Of a stretch of 64,000 nt of DNA, positions 18,434-26,661 are shown piece by piece. The position numbers and the translations under genes are program-made. The first letter of the stretch is position 1. Each line of letters opens with the position of its first letter. The notes beneath the pieces are model-generated. The model made no database searches. It worked only from the letters and a program-made list of their open reading frames with translations, and was not told the origin of the DNA. Source of the stretch: Pseudomonas paracarnis (lineage in GTDB: Bacteria; Pseudomonadota; Gammaproteobacteria; Pseudomonadales; Pseudomonadaceae); assembly GCF_904063055.1 (NCBI RefSeq), contig NZ_CAJFCN010000001.1, forward strand, positions 496,001-560,000, written 5' to 3'.

Positions 18434-20875
18434 TTACTTACCGGGCGTCAGGGTCAACCTTGTCTTGCCATACACCTTTTCAAAGTTCTGCGGCTGCATC
18501 GGAAAGCTCAGGTATTGCGCCTTCAACGACGGGTCGATGCCGCTGACATAGTTCGGGCTGGCCGGGTTGCCGGATTGGCCGATGCCGCCCTGGCCCATCA
18601 TCGGTTCCGCCTGGCCGAAGTCGATGATCATGCGCAGCGCCGACACCTGGGTCGCGTTGAAGTCCTGGCCCCAGCTATAGGGCGCCGGGTTCAAGGTGTT
18701 GTGGTCGCCACCGCTGGCAAAGGGGCCGCGGAGGACCTGGTCGCTGGTGTTTTTCCATGTGGTGCTGTGCAGTTTGCCCCACTGCCAGGCCTTGTGGTCG
18801 GCGCCCAATTGGCTGTCGCCGGTAGCGATGGCGGCGGCCAGGGTACGGGCCAGGATCGCGGGTTTGTCTTCTTTTTGCGGTGTACGCGTGTCATCCCAGA
18901 ACGGGCTGTCTTCACGGCCCAGCAGATGGTCGGCGATGGCCGAGTAGGACAGGCTGGCGTTGCTGACGAAGGCTTTCCAACTGGCGCTGTTTTCCGGGCC
19001 GAGTTTGTCGAGGAAGATTTGCCGGGCGCTTTCTTGCAGAAACAGTTCATAGATCGCCGCGTCAGCCGAGGTGGTTGCCAGCCGACCATCGAAGGCCATC
19101 AGGCGCTCCAGTGCTTCGCGGGCCTTGGCACGCTCCGCTGCCGGCAGGGCCTCGATGGCCTGCTTGAGGGGCTGGGCCATGCCGGGTGCCTGGAACATGC
19201 CCTTGAGCTTGGCGGCGAAGAGGGTGGTCTGGTCGTATTGCATGGCAATCAGGCTGCGGCTGTCATGCTTGCCGGCGTTCGCCAGTTGCGCCAGGCGTTC
19301 GCTGCGCTCCGGTGCATCCCAGGCGTTGGACAGTTGCATACCGTAGCCACGCGGCGCGGTGCGCTGGTTGGCGGTGCCGATCCAGCCTTGGGCCGGGTCC
19401 TGGTCGTACGGGTGCAGCATCGCGTCGGCGTAGCCGTCCCAGTCAAAGCGCGTGTCCCAGCCCGGCGATGGCAGCAGGCCTTCGCCTTCGCGGCGGTTGG
19501 GGAAGCGGCCGGTAACCTGCCAGCCGATGTTGCTGGCGTCGGCGAAGATCATGTTCAGGGCGATGGCGCGAATCTCGCGGGTAGCATCCGAGGCCTTGCC
19601 GGCGTTTTGTGCGCGGGACAGGTCGAAGAACGCATCCAGGCTCTTGTCGTCCTTGAAGTCGGCGGTTTGCAAAGCCAGGCCTAGACCGCTGGTGAGCGCC
19701 TGGCTGCTGTTGAGCAGGGCGCCGTGGCGGGTTTCGTACACCACTTCGCGAATCGAGCGCTGGCCCTTGATGAAGAAGGTTTCGTTGCGCACGCCGGCCG
19801 GCAGCCATTTGCCGTTGTTCTCGTAGTAAAGCGCGTTGCCCTGGCGTTTGACCTTCTCGAGGAACAGGTCCTGGGTGTCGCCCTTGACCGCGCTCATGCT
19901 CCACGCGACCTTGCCGTTGAAACCCGACAGCAGGGTCGGCAGGCCGGCAATCGAAGCACCGACAGCCTGGTATTTGGGCGCACGAATCTGCACGTAGTTC
20001 CACGGCGACGGTGCTTGTGGCTGCGCGGCGATGTCGTTGGCCAACAGGCTCTTGCCGCTGCGGCTGCGTTGCGGGCCAATGGCCCAGTTGCTTGAGGTGG
20101 TGACGCCCAGGGCATTAAGGCTGCGCAATTGCTGGCCCACCGTCTCTAGCCCGGCGAGGCCGGTGATCTGGCTCAGGTTGACGCCTTTGAGCTTGTCGGC
20201 TTCGGCCAGCGGGACGGGTTCGTCCGGTGCGCTTGGGGTGAGCCAGGCGAGTTTGTCGACGCCGACCTTTTGCGCCAGCACCAGGGCCGAAAGCTCCTCC
20301 TGCAAGTTGCTCGACTGGCTGAAATTGAGCAGGCAGAACAGCAGCGCCGAATCTTCCGGCTTCCAGTACTCGGGCTTGTAGCCGCTCTGGGACAGGTCCG
20401 TCGGCAACTTGTCGCGATAACGGAACAGGTAGGCGTTGACGCCTCGGGCATACACTTCAAAGAAGCGTTTGAGGCGCGGCGACGAGGCGTTGTACAACTC
20501 GCCAGCGTTTTTCTTGAGGTTGACCGCCCGCATGAAACGGTCGACGTCCAGCACTTGCGGCCCCGACATTTCCGCCAGACGGCCCTGGGCCAGCAGGCGC
20601 AGCGTGACCATCTGGGTGATGCGGTCGCTGGCGTGCACGTAACCGAGGCTGAACAGTGCGTCGTGGAAGGTGTTGCTTTCGATCAGCGGCATGCCTTGGG
20701 CATTGCGGCGCACCGACACATTCTGTGCCAGGCCCTTGATTGGCTGCACGCCAGCAACGGGCGGCAGGGTGTCCTGGGTGTTCTGGAGCTGGCAACCGGC
20801 CAGGCCCAAGGCACTGACCACTGCCGCGGCAACGCCGAACCGGGGAAGAAAATGTAAGAGGGCTGGCGAGGCCAT
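18434..20875 (-). CDS. quiP: Penicillin acylase-family (QuiP-like) N-acyl amidase
   Basis: N-terminal nucleophile hydrolase of 813 residues. The N terminus is a lipoprotein-like signal with LAGC (Cys28). A small-subunit region follows, then the autoprocessing site [13 protein letters not shown] with the nucleophile Ser near residue 262, directly before Asn. Downstream come [27 protein letters not shown] and the conserved Asn region. Family members cleave long-chain acyl-homoserine lactones (quorum quenching) or related amides. Length and similarity best fit QuiP (847 residues in P. aeruginosa) rather than PvdQ. The ribosome site GCAGGAG supports the start. Substrate is an inference. Confidence 0.85.
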   Translation of the reverse strand: MASPALLHFLPRFGVAAAVVSALGLAGCQLQNTQDTLPPVAGVQPIKGLAQNVSVRRNAQGMPLIESNTFHDALFSLGYVHASDRITQMVTLRLLAQGRLAEMSGPQVLDVDRFMRAVNLKKNAGELYNASSPRLKRFFEVYARGVNAYLFRYRDKLPTDLSQSGYKPEYWKPEDSALLFCLLNFSQSSNLQEELSALVLAQKVGVDKLAWLTPSAPDEPVPLAEADKLKGVNLSQITGLAGLETVGQQLRSLNALGVTTSSNWAIGPQRSRSGKSLLANDIAAQPQAPSPWNYVQIRAPKYQAVGASIAGLPTLLSGFNGKVAWSMSAVKGDTQDLFLEKVKRQGNALYYENNGKWLPAGVRNETFFIKGQRSIREVVYETRHGALLNSSQALTSGLGLALQTADFKDDKSLDAFFDLSRAQNAGKASDATREIRAIALNMIFADASNIGWQVTGRFPNRREGEGLLPSPGWDTRFDWDGYADAMLHPYDQDPAQGWIGTANQRTAPRGYGMQLSNAWDAPERSERLAQLANAGKHDSRSLIAMQYDQTTLFAAKLKGMFQAPGMAQPLKQAIEALPAAERAKAREALERLMAFDGRLATTSADAAIYELFLQESARQIFLDKLGPENSASWKAFVSNASLSYSAIADHLLGREDSPFWDDTRTPQKEDKPAILARTLAAAIATGDSQLGADHKAWQWGKLHSTTWKNTSDQVLRGPFASGGDHNTLNPAPYSWGQDFNATQVSALRMIIDFGQAEPMMGQGGIGQSGNPASPNYVSGIDPSLKAQYLSFPMQPQNFEKVYGKTRLTLTPGK

Positions 20876-20992
20876 GGCAAAGCTCCTGCGGGGGGTAGCG
20901 TCAGTAAAGGCGCTACGTTAGTGAGCGCGGCGAAACGACGCAAGCGGGAGTTTTGGGTTAAGCATTAGAACTTGAGTCAGGCGCAGACCTGT

Positions 20993-21080
20993 GTGGGAGC
21001 GGGCTTGCTCGTGAAAGCAGTGTATCAGTCAGTGTCTGTATCAACTGACGGAACGCGTTCGCGAGCAAGCCCGCTGCCAC
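20993..21080. repeat. REPIN (inverted REP pair)
   Basis: GTGGGAGCGGGCTTGCTCGTG at 20993 and GCGAGCAAGCCCGCTGCCAC ending at 21080 form an inverted pair with a 45-base spacer containing TATCAGTCAGTG / ATCAACTGACGG. Lies between the acylase gene start and the SEC-C gene 3' end. Confidence 0.8.
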
Positions 21081-21150
21081 ATTTGATCGCCTGCAACCTT
21101 GGATCAAGGCTGGGGCGGGGGGCCGCCGGCATTTTGATCTTCAGTACGGT

Positions 21151-21351
21151 TTAAGCGCCGTGGCACTTCTTGAATTTTTTCTCGCTGCCGCACGGGCAAG
21201 GATCGTTGCGACCGACGTCCTTCAACGCATTGCGCACCGGCTCTTGATGAGCGTGGCCGCAGTTCGGGCCGTGGACATGGCCGTGGTCGTGATCATGGTG
21301 GTCGTGATCGTGGTTGCAGTCAGGACCATGGACATGAGGTTGCTGTGTCAT
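21151..21351 (-). CDS. Small His-rich SEC-C zinc-binding protein
   Basis: A 66-residue protein. The first half is a run of His/Asp pairs ([22 protein letters not shown]). The C terminus is a SEC-C motif, [18 protein letters not shown], which binds zinc. The His-rich part could bind nickel, zinc or copper (inference). Its ATGA overlaps the stop of the lipoprotein gene upstream (21348-21351), so both are translated together. Found in many Pseudomonas; function unknown. Confidence 0.85.
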   Translation of the reverse strand: MTQQPHVHGPDCNHDHDHHDHDHGHVHGPNCGHAHQEPVRNALKDVGRNDPCPCGSEKKFKKCHGA

Positions 21352-21830
21352 CGATGTTGCTCCGGAATAAAATCGCCGGGGATTATCTCGCCATTGTGTG
21401 CCACCTGCACGTCATTACCGATGAATAATCCGGTTTTCAGTTCGCCTTCCAGGCGATAAGGCACGGGCTCGTCGGGATTTTTCAACATCTGCACCACCTC
21501 GCGCACCTGCGGCCAGAGGTTGGTGCGCACCGAGACCTTGAAGAATTTATGACCGCGTGGCGGTACGGTCAGCCACTCGTTGGACTCGCCTTCGGTCAAC
21601 ACCAGGTTGCCCAGGCTGACCTTGTAGACCAGGCCGCGCACGGTCAGGTCGGCGTCGTCGCGGTTGTCCACGCGAAAGTACAGCTTGAATTTCTGTTCCA
21701 GCAGCTTGGCCCGTACCACTTCGACCTTGACCAGGGAAACGTGGGGTGGCGGCGCGTCGTCTTCGAACCAGGACGCGCAGCCGGTCAGGCCCAGGGTCAA
21801 CGCCAGTATCAAGCTATACATCCGAAGCAT
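21348..21830 (-). CDS. LEA14-like/WHy-domain lipoprotein
   Basis: A 160-residue lipoprotein. The signal ends LGLTGCAS. The rest is a beta-rich LEA type 2 / water-stress (WHy) domain with the pattern [22 protein letters not shown] and [11 protein letters not shown]. Such proteins are linked to desiccation tolerance and have no known enzyme activity. It is followed by the His-rich SEC-C gene with a 4-base overlap. MLRMYS at the start gives an alternative Met at residue 4. Confidence 0.85.
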   Translation of the reverse strand: MLRMYSLILALTLGLTGCASWFEDDAPPPHVSLVKVEVVRAKLLEQKFKLYFRVDNRDDADLTVRGLVYKVSLGNLVLTEGESNEWLTVPPRGHKFFKVSVRTNLWPQVREVVQMLKNPDEPVPYRLEGELKTGLFIGNDVQVAHNGEIIPGDFIPEQHR

Positions 21831-21851
21831 GGCATTATCCCCGTCGAGTCA

Positions 21852-22322
21852 TTAGAAGTAGCTGGAACAGCACTTCTTGAATTTCTGCCCACTGCCACAC
21901 AAACAGGCATCGTTACGTCCGGCCTTCACTTCTACCGTAGGGTCGATGAAGTACCAGCGCCCTTCATTCTGTACGAAAGAAGACTGCTCGCGGTGACTAT
22001 GTTCACCGGTAGCGTCATGCCAGCGCGCAGTAAAGGTGACAAAGGCGTGTTCCGGCTGGCCGCCGAACACCTCGGAGCTTTCAACCTCCAGCCCCAGCCA
22101 GGTGCTCTGGGCACTCCAGGCGGCAATGGCGTCGCGGTCCAGGCCGGCCTGTTGCGCAGGCAGCGTAGTGGCGACCAGGTAATCGACCAGGCCCAGCACA
22201 TAGGCGCTGTAGCGCGAGCGCATCAACGCGCTGGCACAGGGGGCCGGGTGACCGGCGTGATAATGGCCGCAGCAGGCATCCAGCAGATTGCCGCTGCCAC
22301 ACGGGCAAATGGATGTACTCAT
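21852..22322 (-). CDS. YchJ family SEC-C protein
   Basis: A 156-residue protein of the YchJ family. An N-terminal SEC-C motif ([14 protein letters not shown]), a central NTF2-like domain ([21 protein letters not shown]) and a C-terminal SEC-C motif ([16 protein letters not shown]) are visible. Both zinc motifs are complete. Function unknown. It directly follows the DUF6231-like gene (3-base gap) and lies 21 bases from the WHy lipoprotein gene, so the four reverse genes 22823-21151 look like one operon. Confidence 0.92.
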   Translation of the reverse strand: MSTSICPCGSGNLLDACCGHYHAGHPAPCASALMRSRYSAYVLGLVDYLVATTLPAQQAGLDRDAIAAWSAQSTWLGLEVESSEVFGGQPEHAFVTFTARWHDATGEHSHREQSSFVQNEGRWYFIDPTVEVKAGRNDACLCGSGQKFKKCCSSYF

Positions 22323-22325
22323 CGG

Positions 22326-22823
22326 TTACCACCAATACTTTCCGAAGTTTTCCGGGTTGGCCCAGAAGCGGGCGTTGAGCCAGTCCGGCACCTGTTTATA
22401 GTCAAGCAGATCATAGGTAAACAGCGTGAGTACCTGATCATCGCGTTGGAAGCGTTCACCGGCTTGCAGGGCCAGGGAGAAAAAGTCGGTGTCCTTCCAG
22501 TCGCAGGCACTCAGGTCGACCAGCACCGCAATGCGGCTGGCGTTGAGGTTACGAATGCCACCGAGCAAGGTCAGGCCTTGGGGTTTGGGCAGGTGCTCCA
22601 GGCAGTCGACCACCAGCGCGAGGTCAAAACGCTGCACCGCGAGGTCTTCCGACAACGGCCCTGGCGCGGCATAGAACACCTCGGTGTCCGGGTGCGCAGC
22701 TTTGAAGGCATCCAGCGCCGGAAATTGGCTGGCGCCCACTAACAACAGGCGTTTTGGCCTGTGAAGGTCCAGCAGGGCCGCCAAGGCGTGTTGGGGCGTA
22801 CGGGCAGAAATTCCAGCGGTCAT
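22326..22823 (-). CDS. Conserved hypothetical protein (DUF6231-like)
   Basis: A 165-residue cytosolic protein with the start chosen at 22823, preceded by GCGAGGATCTGCA. A Rossmann-like beginning (RPKRLLLVGAS) is followed by FDLALVVDCLEHLP, which resembles class I methyltransferase folds, but no SAM motif is clear. The C terminus is aromatic (ARFWANPENFGKYWW). I assign the DUF6231 name from memory of Pseudomonas annotation with moderate certainty. Confidence 0.75.
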   Translation of the reverse strand: MTAGISARTPQHALAALLDLHRPKRLLLVGASQFPALDAFKAAHPDTEVFYAAPGPLSEDLAVQRFDLALVVDCLEHLPKPQGLTLLGGIRNLNASRIAVLVDLSACDWKDTDFFSLALQAGERFQRDDQVLTLFTYDLLDYKQVPDWLNARFWANPENFGKYWW

Positions 22824-23002
22824 TGCAGATCCTCGCATCAAGACCGTAGAGACTAGCGCGGCTAGGCGCGTGGGCCTAGAGCGCGACGGTCGATACCCAC
22901 CGAGGCAGAACTGAAGTTTTTTGATCCTTCACTGGCAAATCGCCGGTAGAAGTCGTTACTGTGCGCTCAAAGAAAAATTTGAAAACACTCAGGAGCCCCA
23001 TG

Positions 23003-23761
23003 ATGCGTAAGGTTTTTCTGCTGGCCCTGTTGGTCAGCCCCGTTGCCCTGGCCCAGAGCGTCAGTGTCGAAACCAATTCCTTGATGCGCCTGCCCAGCAG
23101 CACCAGCGTGTTGCAGCTTGAACGCCTGGACGTAGCGGACTACGGCACCTTGCTGATTCCGGCCACTATCAGCCAGGTCACGGTGGATGAGCTGCACTTG
23201 GGGCGCGACGCACGCATCACCATTGTGCCCGGCAATACCGCCTTGCAAATGCAAGTGCGCGAGGCGCAGTTGGAGCACGGTAGCCAGATCACCTCACGGG
23301 GCGCCCCCGGCACCCACGAAAAACCCGCCAAAGCTGGGCGTGACCTGACCTTGCGCATTAACTCGCTGACTGCCCAAGCGCTGTCGGTGGATGCCCGTGG
23401 CGGCGCTGGCGCCCAAGGATATGCGGGCCTGGACGGTGCCAACGGCGTGGACCCGGGTTGCACCTGGGGCTCAGCCGGGCGCGGCTTTAATGGCGATAAC
23501 GGCGGCGATGGCCGGCCAGGGGCGGCGGGCGCCCAGGTACGCCTGGAGTTGCCGCAGGCGTTCCCGGCTGAACAGATCAAGGTCTGGGTCGATGGCGGGC
23601 CGGGCGGCCTGGCTGGGGTGGCGGGTAAACCCGGCAAGGGCGGGCAATCCAAGGGCTGCCTGGTGTACCGCGCGGACGGCGGCGAAAAGGGCCGGCCAGG
23701 GTTGGAAGGGCAACCGGGGCCGGCTGGGCCTGCGGGGTCTGTGACTATCCAGCGGCTCTGA
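23003..23761 (+). CDS. Secreted collagen-like glycine-rich protein
   Basis: 252 residues from the ATG at 23003, seven bases after AGGAG; an ATG at 23000 is the alternative. A Sec signal peptide (MRKVFLLALLVSPVALAQ) leads to a beta-rich central part (LERLDVADYGTLLIPATISQ). The C-terminal half has Gly-X-Y-like repeats: GAQGYAGLDGANG, GDNGGDGRPGAAG, GEKGRPGLEGQPGPAGPAG. Two Cys occur, in GCTWG and GCLVY. Likely exported to periplasm or outside. Bacterial collagen-like proteins form triple helices, but the repeats here are broken and short. Function unknown. Confidence 0.8.
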   Translation: MRKVFLLALLVSPVALAQSVSVETNSLMRLPSSTSVLQLERLDVADYGTLLIPATISQVTVDELHLGRDARITIVPGNTALQMQVREAQLEHGSQITSRGAPGTHEKPAKAGRDLTLRINSLTAQALSVDARGGAGAQGYAGLDGANGVDPGCTWGSAGRGFNGDNGGDGRPGAAGAQVRLELPQAFPAEQIKVWVDGGPGGLAGVAGKPGKGGQSKGCLVYRADGGEKGRPGLEGQPGPAGPAGSVTIQRL

Positions 23762-23776
23762 GTCGCCTGGCCTGAC

Positions 23777-23851
23777 GCTATTGCGGGCAAGCCCGGCTCC
23801 CACATTTGGAATGCATTCCAGTGTGGGAGCCGGGCTTGCCCGCGATAGCGG
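23777..23851. repeat. REPIN (inverted REP pair, short spacer)
   Basis: GCTATTGCGGGCAAGCCCGG CTCCCAC (23777-23803) and GTGGGAGCCGGGCTTGCCCG CGATAGC (23823-23849) are almost perfect complements separated by about 19 bases. It lies between convergent genes. Confidence 0.85.
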
Positions 23852-23864
23852 TGTAAGGCTCGCC

Positions 23865-24329
23865 TCAGAACATCGGCCGAGCCGAAGCCACCGCCACCAC
23901 CACCAACCCCACGATCAAATTAATCCCCACCAACCTGCGAATCTGCCCCAGCGCAGCCGCGCCCGCCGGCCAATTCTCAGCCGCCACCGCGGCCTTCAGC
24001 TCCGGGAACTTCAACGCCTGGATGCGGATAAACAACGCCGTCATCACCAGATACAACCCCATCATTACCTGCACATAACGCGGCGCGGTCTCAAAACCAC
24101 TGAAACGCAGTTGCAGCAAACCAATGCCGCTGATCGGCAAAAGCACCACCGCCACCCATACCCATACAAAAAAACGTTGAAACACATTTGCCCATAGCTT
24201 GAGCCGGGCAGGGCCCTCAAGCGCCGCCATGGCGGCGGGGCGCAGGATCATCCAGGCGAAAAACATGCCGCCGACCCAGATCAATGCGGCCAGTACATGC
24301 AGGGTATAAGCGAGGCTAAACGCGGTCAT
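23865..24329 (-). CDS. CopD-like four-helix integral membrane protein
   Basis: A 154-residue inner-membrane protein with four hydrophobic segments. Features include HVLAALIWVGGMFFAWMIL with a conserved His in helix 1, and RFFVWVWVAVVLLPISGIG. This resembles the CopD/DUF2269-type domain. The copper role is known only for some members; no copper genes lie beside it. Ends 14 bases from a REPIN. Confidence 0.75.
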   Translation of the reverse strand: MTAFSLAYTLHVLAALIWVGGMFFAWMILRPAAMAALEGPARLKLWANVFQRFFVWVWVAVVLLPISGIGLLQLRFSGFETAPRYVQVMMGLYLVMTALFIRIQALKFPELKAAVAAENWPAGAAALGQIRRLVGINLIVGLVVVAVASARPMF

Positions 24330-24428
24330 TGTGGTACTCCGTTCTGCGCGGGATTAATTAGCGGGGTATGATAGCGGCCGATCCGAACCACTGAAAATTT
24401 ATCCAGCGTTTTTTGCGCCCGACTATCC

Positions 24429-26573
24429 ATGATCAGCACTGAACTCAAAACCACGATCCAGGGCGCCTATTCGCGTTTTCTCGAAGCCAAGAGCTTGAAA
24501 CCGCGCTACGGCCAACGCCTGATGATCGCCGAAGTGGCAAAAGTCCTCGGGGATATCGACACCGACGACGAAGGCCGCCGCGAGGGTGAGCCTGCGGTAG
24601 TGGCCGTCGAGGCCGGTACCGGTACCGGCAAGACCGTGGCCTACAGCCTGGCTGCGATCCCTACGGCCAAGGCTGCTGGCAAGCGCCTGGTGATCGCCAC
24701 CGCTACCGTCGCGCTGCAAGAGCAGATCGTCTACAAAGACTTGCCCGACCTGATGCGCAACAGCGGCTTGAGCTTTACCTTCGCCCTGGCCAAGGGCCGT
24801 GGCCGCTACATGTGCCTGTCCAAGCTCGACGTATTGCTGCAGGAAGGCCACGCCCAAACCGCCACCGCCTCCTTGTTCGAAGAAGAAGGCTTCAAGATCG
24901 AGGTGGATGAGGCCAGCCAGAAGCTGTTTACCAGCATGATCGAGAAGCTGGCCGGCAACAAATGGGACGGCGACCGCGACAGCTGGCCCACTGCCCTAGA
25001 AGACTCCGACTGGGCGCGCCTGACCACCGACCATAGCCAATGCACCAACCGCCATTGCCCCAACTTCGGCCAGTGCGCGTTCTACAAGGCGCGCGAAGGC
25101 ATGGGCAAAGTGGACGTCATCGTCACCAACCACGACATGGTATTGGCTGACCTCGCCCTGGGCGGCGGTGCGGTACTGCCCGACCCCCGCGACACCCTCT
25201 ACGTCTTCGACGAAGGCCACCACCTGCCAGACAAGGCCATTGGCCATTTCGCCCACTACACCCGTTTGCGTTCCACGGCCGACTGGCTGGAAACCACTGC
25301 CAAGAATCTCACCAAGTTGCTGGCCCAGCACCCGTTACCCGGCGACCTGGGCAAGTTGATCGAGCAAGTGCCGGAGCTGGCGCGCGAGATCAAGACCCAG
25401 CAGCAATTCATGTTCAGCGCCTGCGAGCAGGTGGCGGACTTCAAGCCCGGTGAAGACGTCGAAGGCCGAGAGCGCCCGCGCCACCGTTTTGTCGGCGGGA
25501 TGATTCCCGAGCACATGCGCGAAATGGGCATCGAGCTGAAGAAAGGCTTTTCACGCCTGACCGACCTGTTCACCCGCCTGACGGATTTGCTCAAGGAAGG
25601 CATGGATGGCGAGGTCAATATCGGCATCGCCAGCAACCAGGCCGAAGAGTGGTATCCCTTGTTCGGCAGTTTGCTGTCTCGTTCCCAAGGCAATTGGGAG
25701 CTGTGGACCGCCTTTACCGTCGAAGACCCGGAAGACAACCCGCCCATGGCCCGCTGGCTGACGTTGTCGGAAAGCGGTGCGTTGTTCGATATCGAGGTCA
25801 ACGCCAGCCCGATCCTCGCCGCTGAAATGCTGCGCCGCAACCTGTGGAACGTCGCCTACGGCTGCCTGGTAACCTCGGCCACGCTGACGGCCCTGGGCAC
25901 CTTTGACCGCTTCCGCATGCGCGCCGGCCTGCCGAAAAAAGCCGTCACCGCCGTGGTGCCCAGCCCGTTTCATCACGCTGACGCCGGCGTGCTGCGGGTG
26001 CCAGACCTCAAGGCCGACCCACGGGACGCGGCGGCGCACACGACGGCGATCATTCGCGATTTGCCGTCTCTGGTGGAAGGCTCCCGCGGCACCCTGGTGC
26101 TGTTCTCGTCGCGCAAACAGATGCAGGACGTGTTCGACGGCCTCGACCGCGACTGGCGCAAGCAAGTGTTTATCCAGGGCAATCTGTCCAAGCAGGAAAC
26201 CCTGAACAAGCACAAGGCGCGGGTCGACGGTGGGGATTCCAGCGTGTTGTTTGGCCTGGCCAGCTTTGCCGAAGGCGTGGACTTGCCCGGTGCCTACTGC
26301 GAACACGTGGTGATAGCCAAGATCCCATTCTCGGTGCCGGATGACCCGGTCGAGGCCGCACTGGCCGAATGGATCGAAGCCCGGGGCGGCAACCCGTTCA
26401 TGGAAATTTCGGTGCCGGATGCTTCACTGAAGCTGGTGCAGGCCTGCGGGCGTCTGCTGCGTACCGAAGAAGACCGCGGCACCATCACCTTGCTCGACCG
26501 TCGCCTGGTTACCCAGCGCTATGGCAAGGCGATCCTCAATGCCTTGCCGCCGTTCAGGCGCGAAATTTCTTAA
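24429..26573 (+). CDS. dinG: ATP-dependent DNA helicase DinG
   Basis: XPD-like superfamily 2 helicase, 714 residues, resolving R-loops and D-loops. Walker A is EAGTGTGKT near residue 65. Four Cys of the iron-sulphur domain are seen at about 129, 205, 210 and 216 (CTNRHCPNFGQC). DEGHHLPD is the DEAH-type box. SATLTALGTF and the C-terminal QACGRLLRTEEDRG (motif VI) follow. Stands alone with its own upstream region. Confidence 0.96.
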   Translation: MISTELKTTIQGAYSRFLEAKSLKPRYGQRLMIAEVAKVLGDIDTDDEGRREGEPAVVAVEAGTGTGKTVAYSLAAIPTAKAAGKRLVIATATVALQEQIVYKDLPDLMRNSGLSFTFALAKGRGRYMCLSKLDVLLQEGHAQTATASLFEEEGFKIEVDEASQKLFTSMIEKLAGNKWDGDRDSWPTALEDSDWARLTTDHSQCTNRHCPNFGQCAFYKAREGMGKVDVIVTNHDMVLADLALGGGAVLPDPRDTLYVFDEGHHLPDKAIGHFAHYTRLRSTADWLETTAKNLTKLLAQHPLPGDLGKLIEQVPELAREIKTQQQFMFSACEQVADFKPGEDVEGRERPRHRFVGGMIPEHMREMGIELKKGFSRLTDLFTRLTDLLKEGMDGEVNIGIASNQAEEWYPLFGSLLSRSQGNWELWTAFTVEDPEDNPPMARWLTLSESGALFDIEVNASPILAAEMLRRNLWNVAYGCLVTSATLTALGTFDRFRMRAGLPKKAVTAVVPSPFHHADAGVLRVPDLKADPRDAAAHTTAIIRDLPSLVEGSRGTLVLFSSRKQMQDVFDGLDRDWRKQVFIQGNLSKQETLNKHKARVDGGDSSVLFGLASFAEGVDLPGAYCEHVVIAKIPFSVPDDPVEAALAEWIEARGGNPFMEISVPDASLKLVQACGRLLRTEEDRGTITLLDRRLVTQRYGKAILNALPPFRREIS

Positions 26574-26661
26574 GCCACCGTGGGCGGATTCGCCCACTCT
26601 GTGGTCTATCTCATCACTATCATCAGGCCAGTCATCGGCCGTTTGGGAGAACCTTGTTCGT

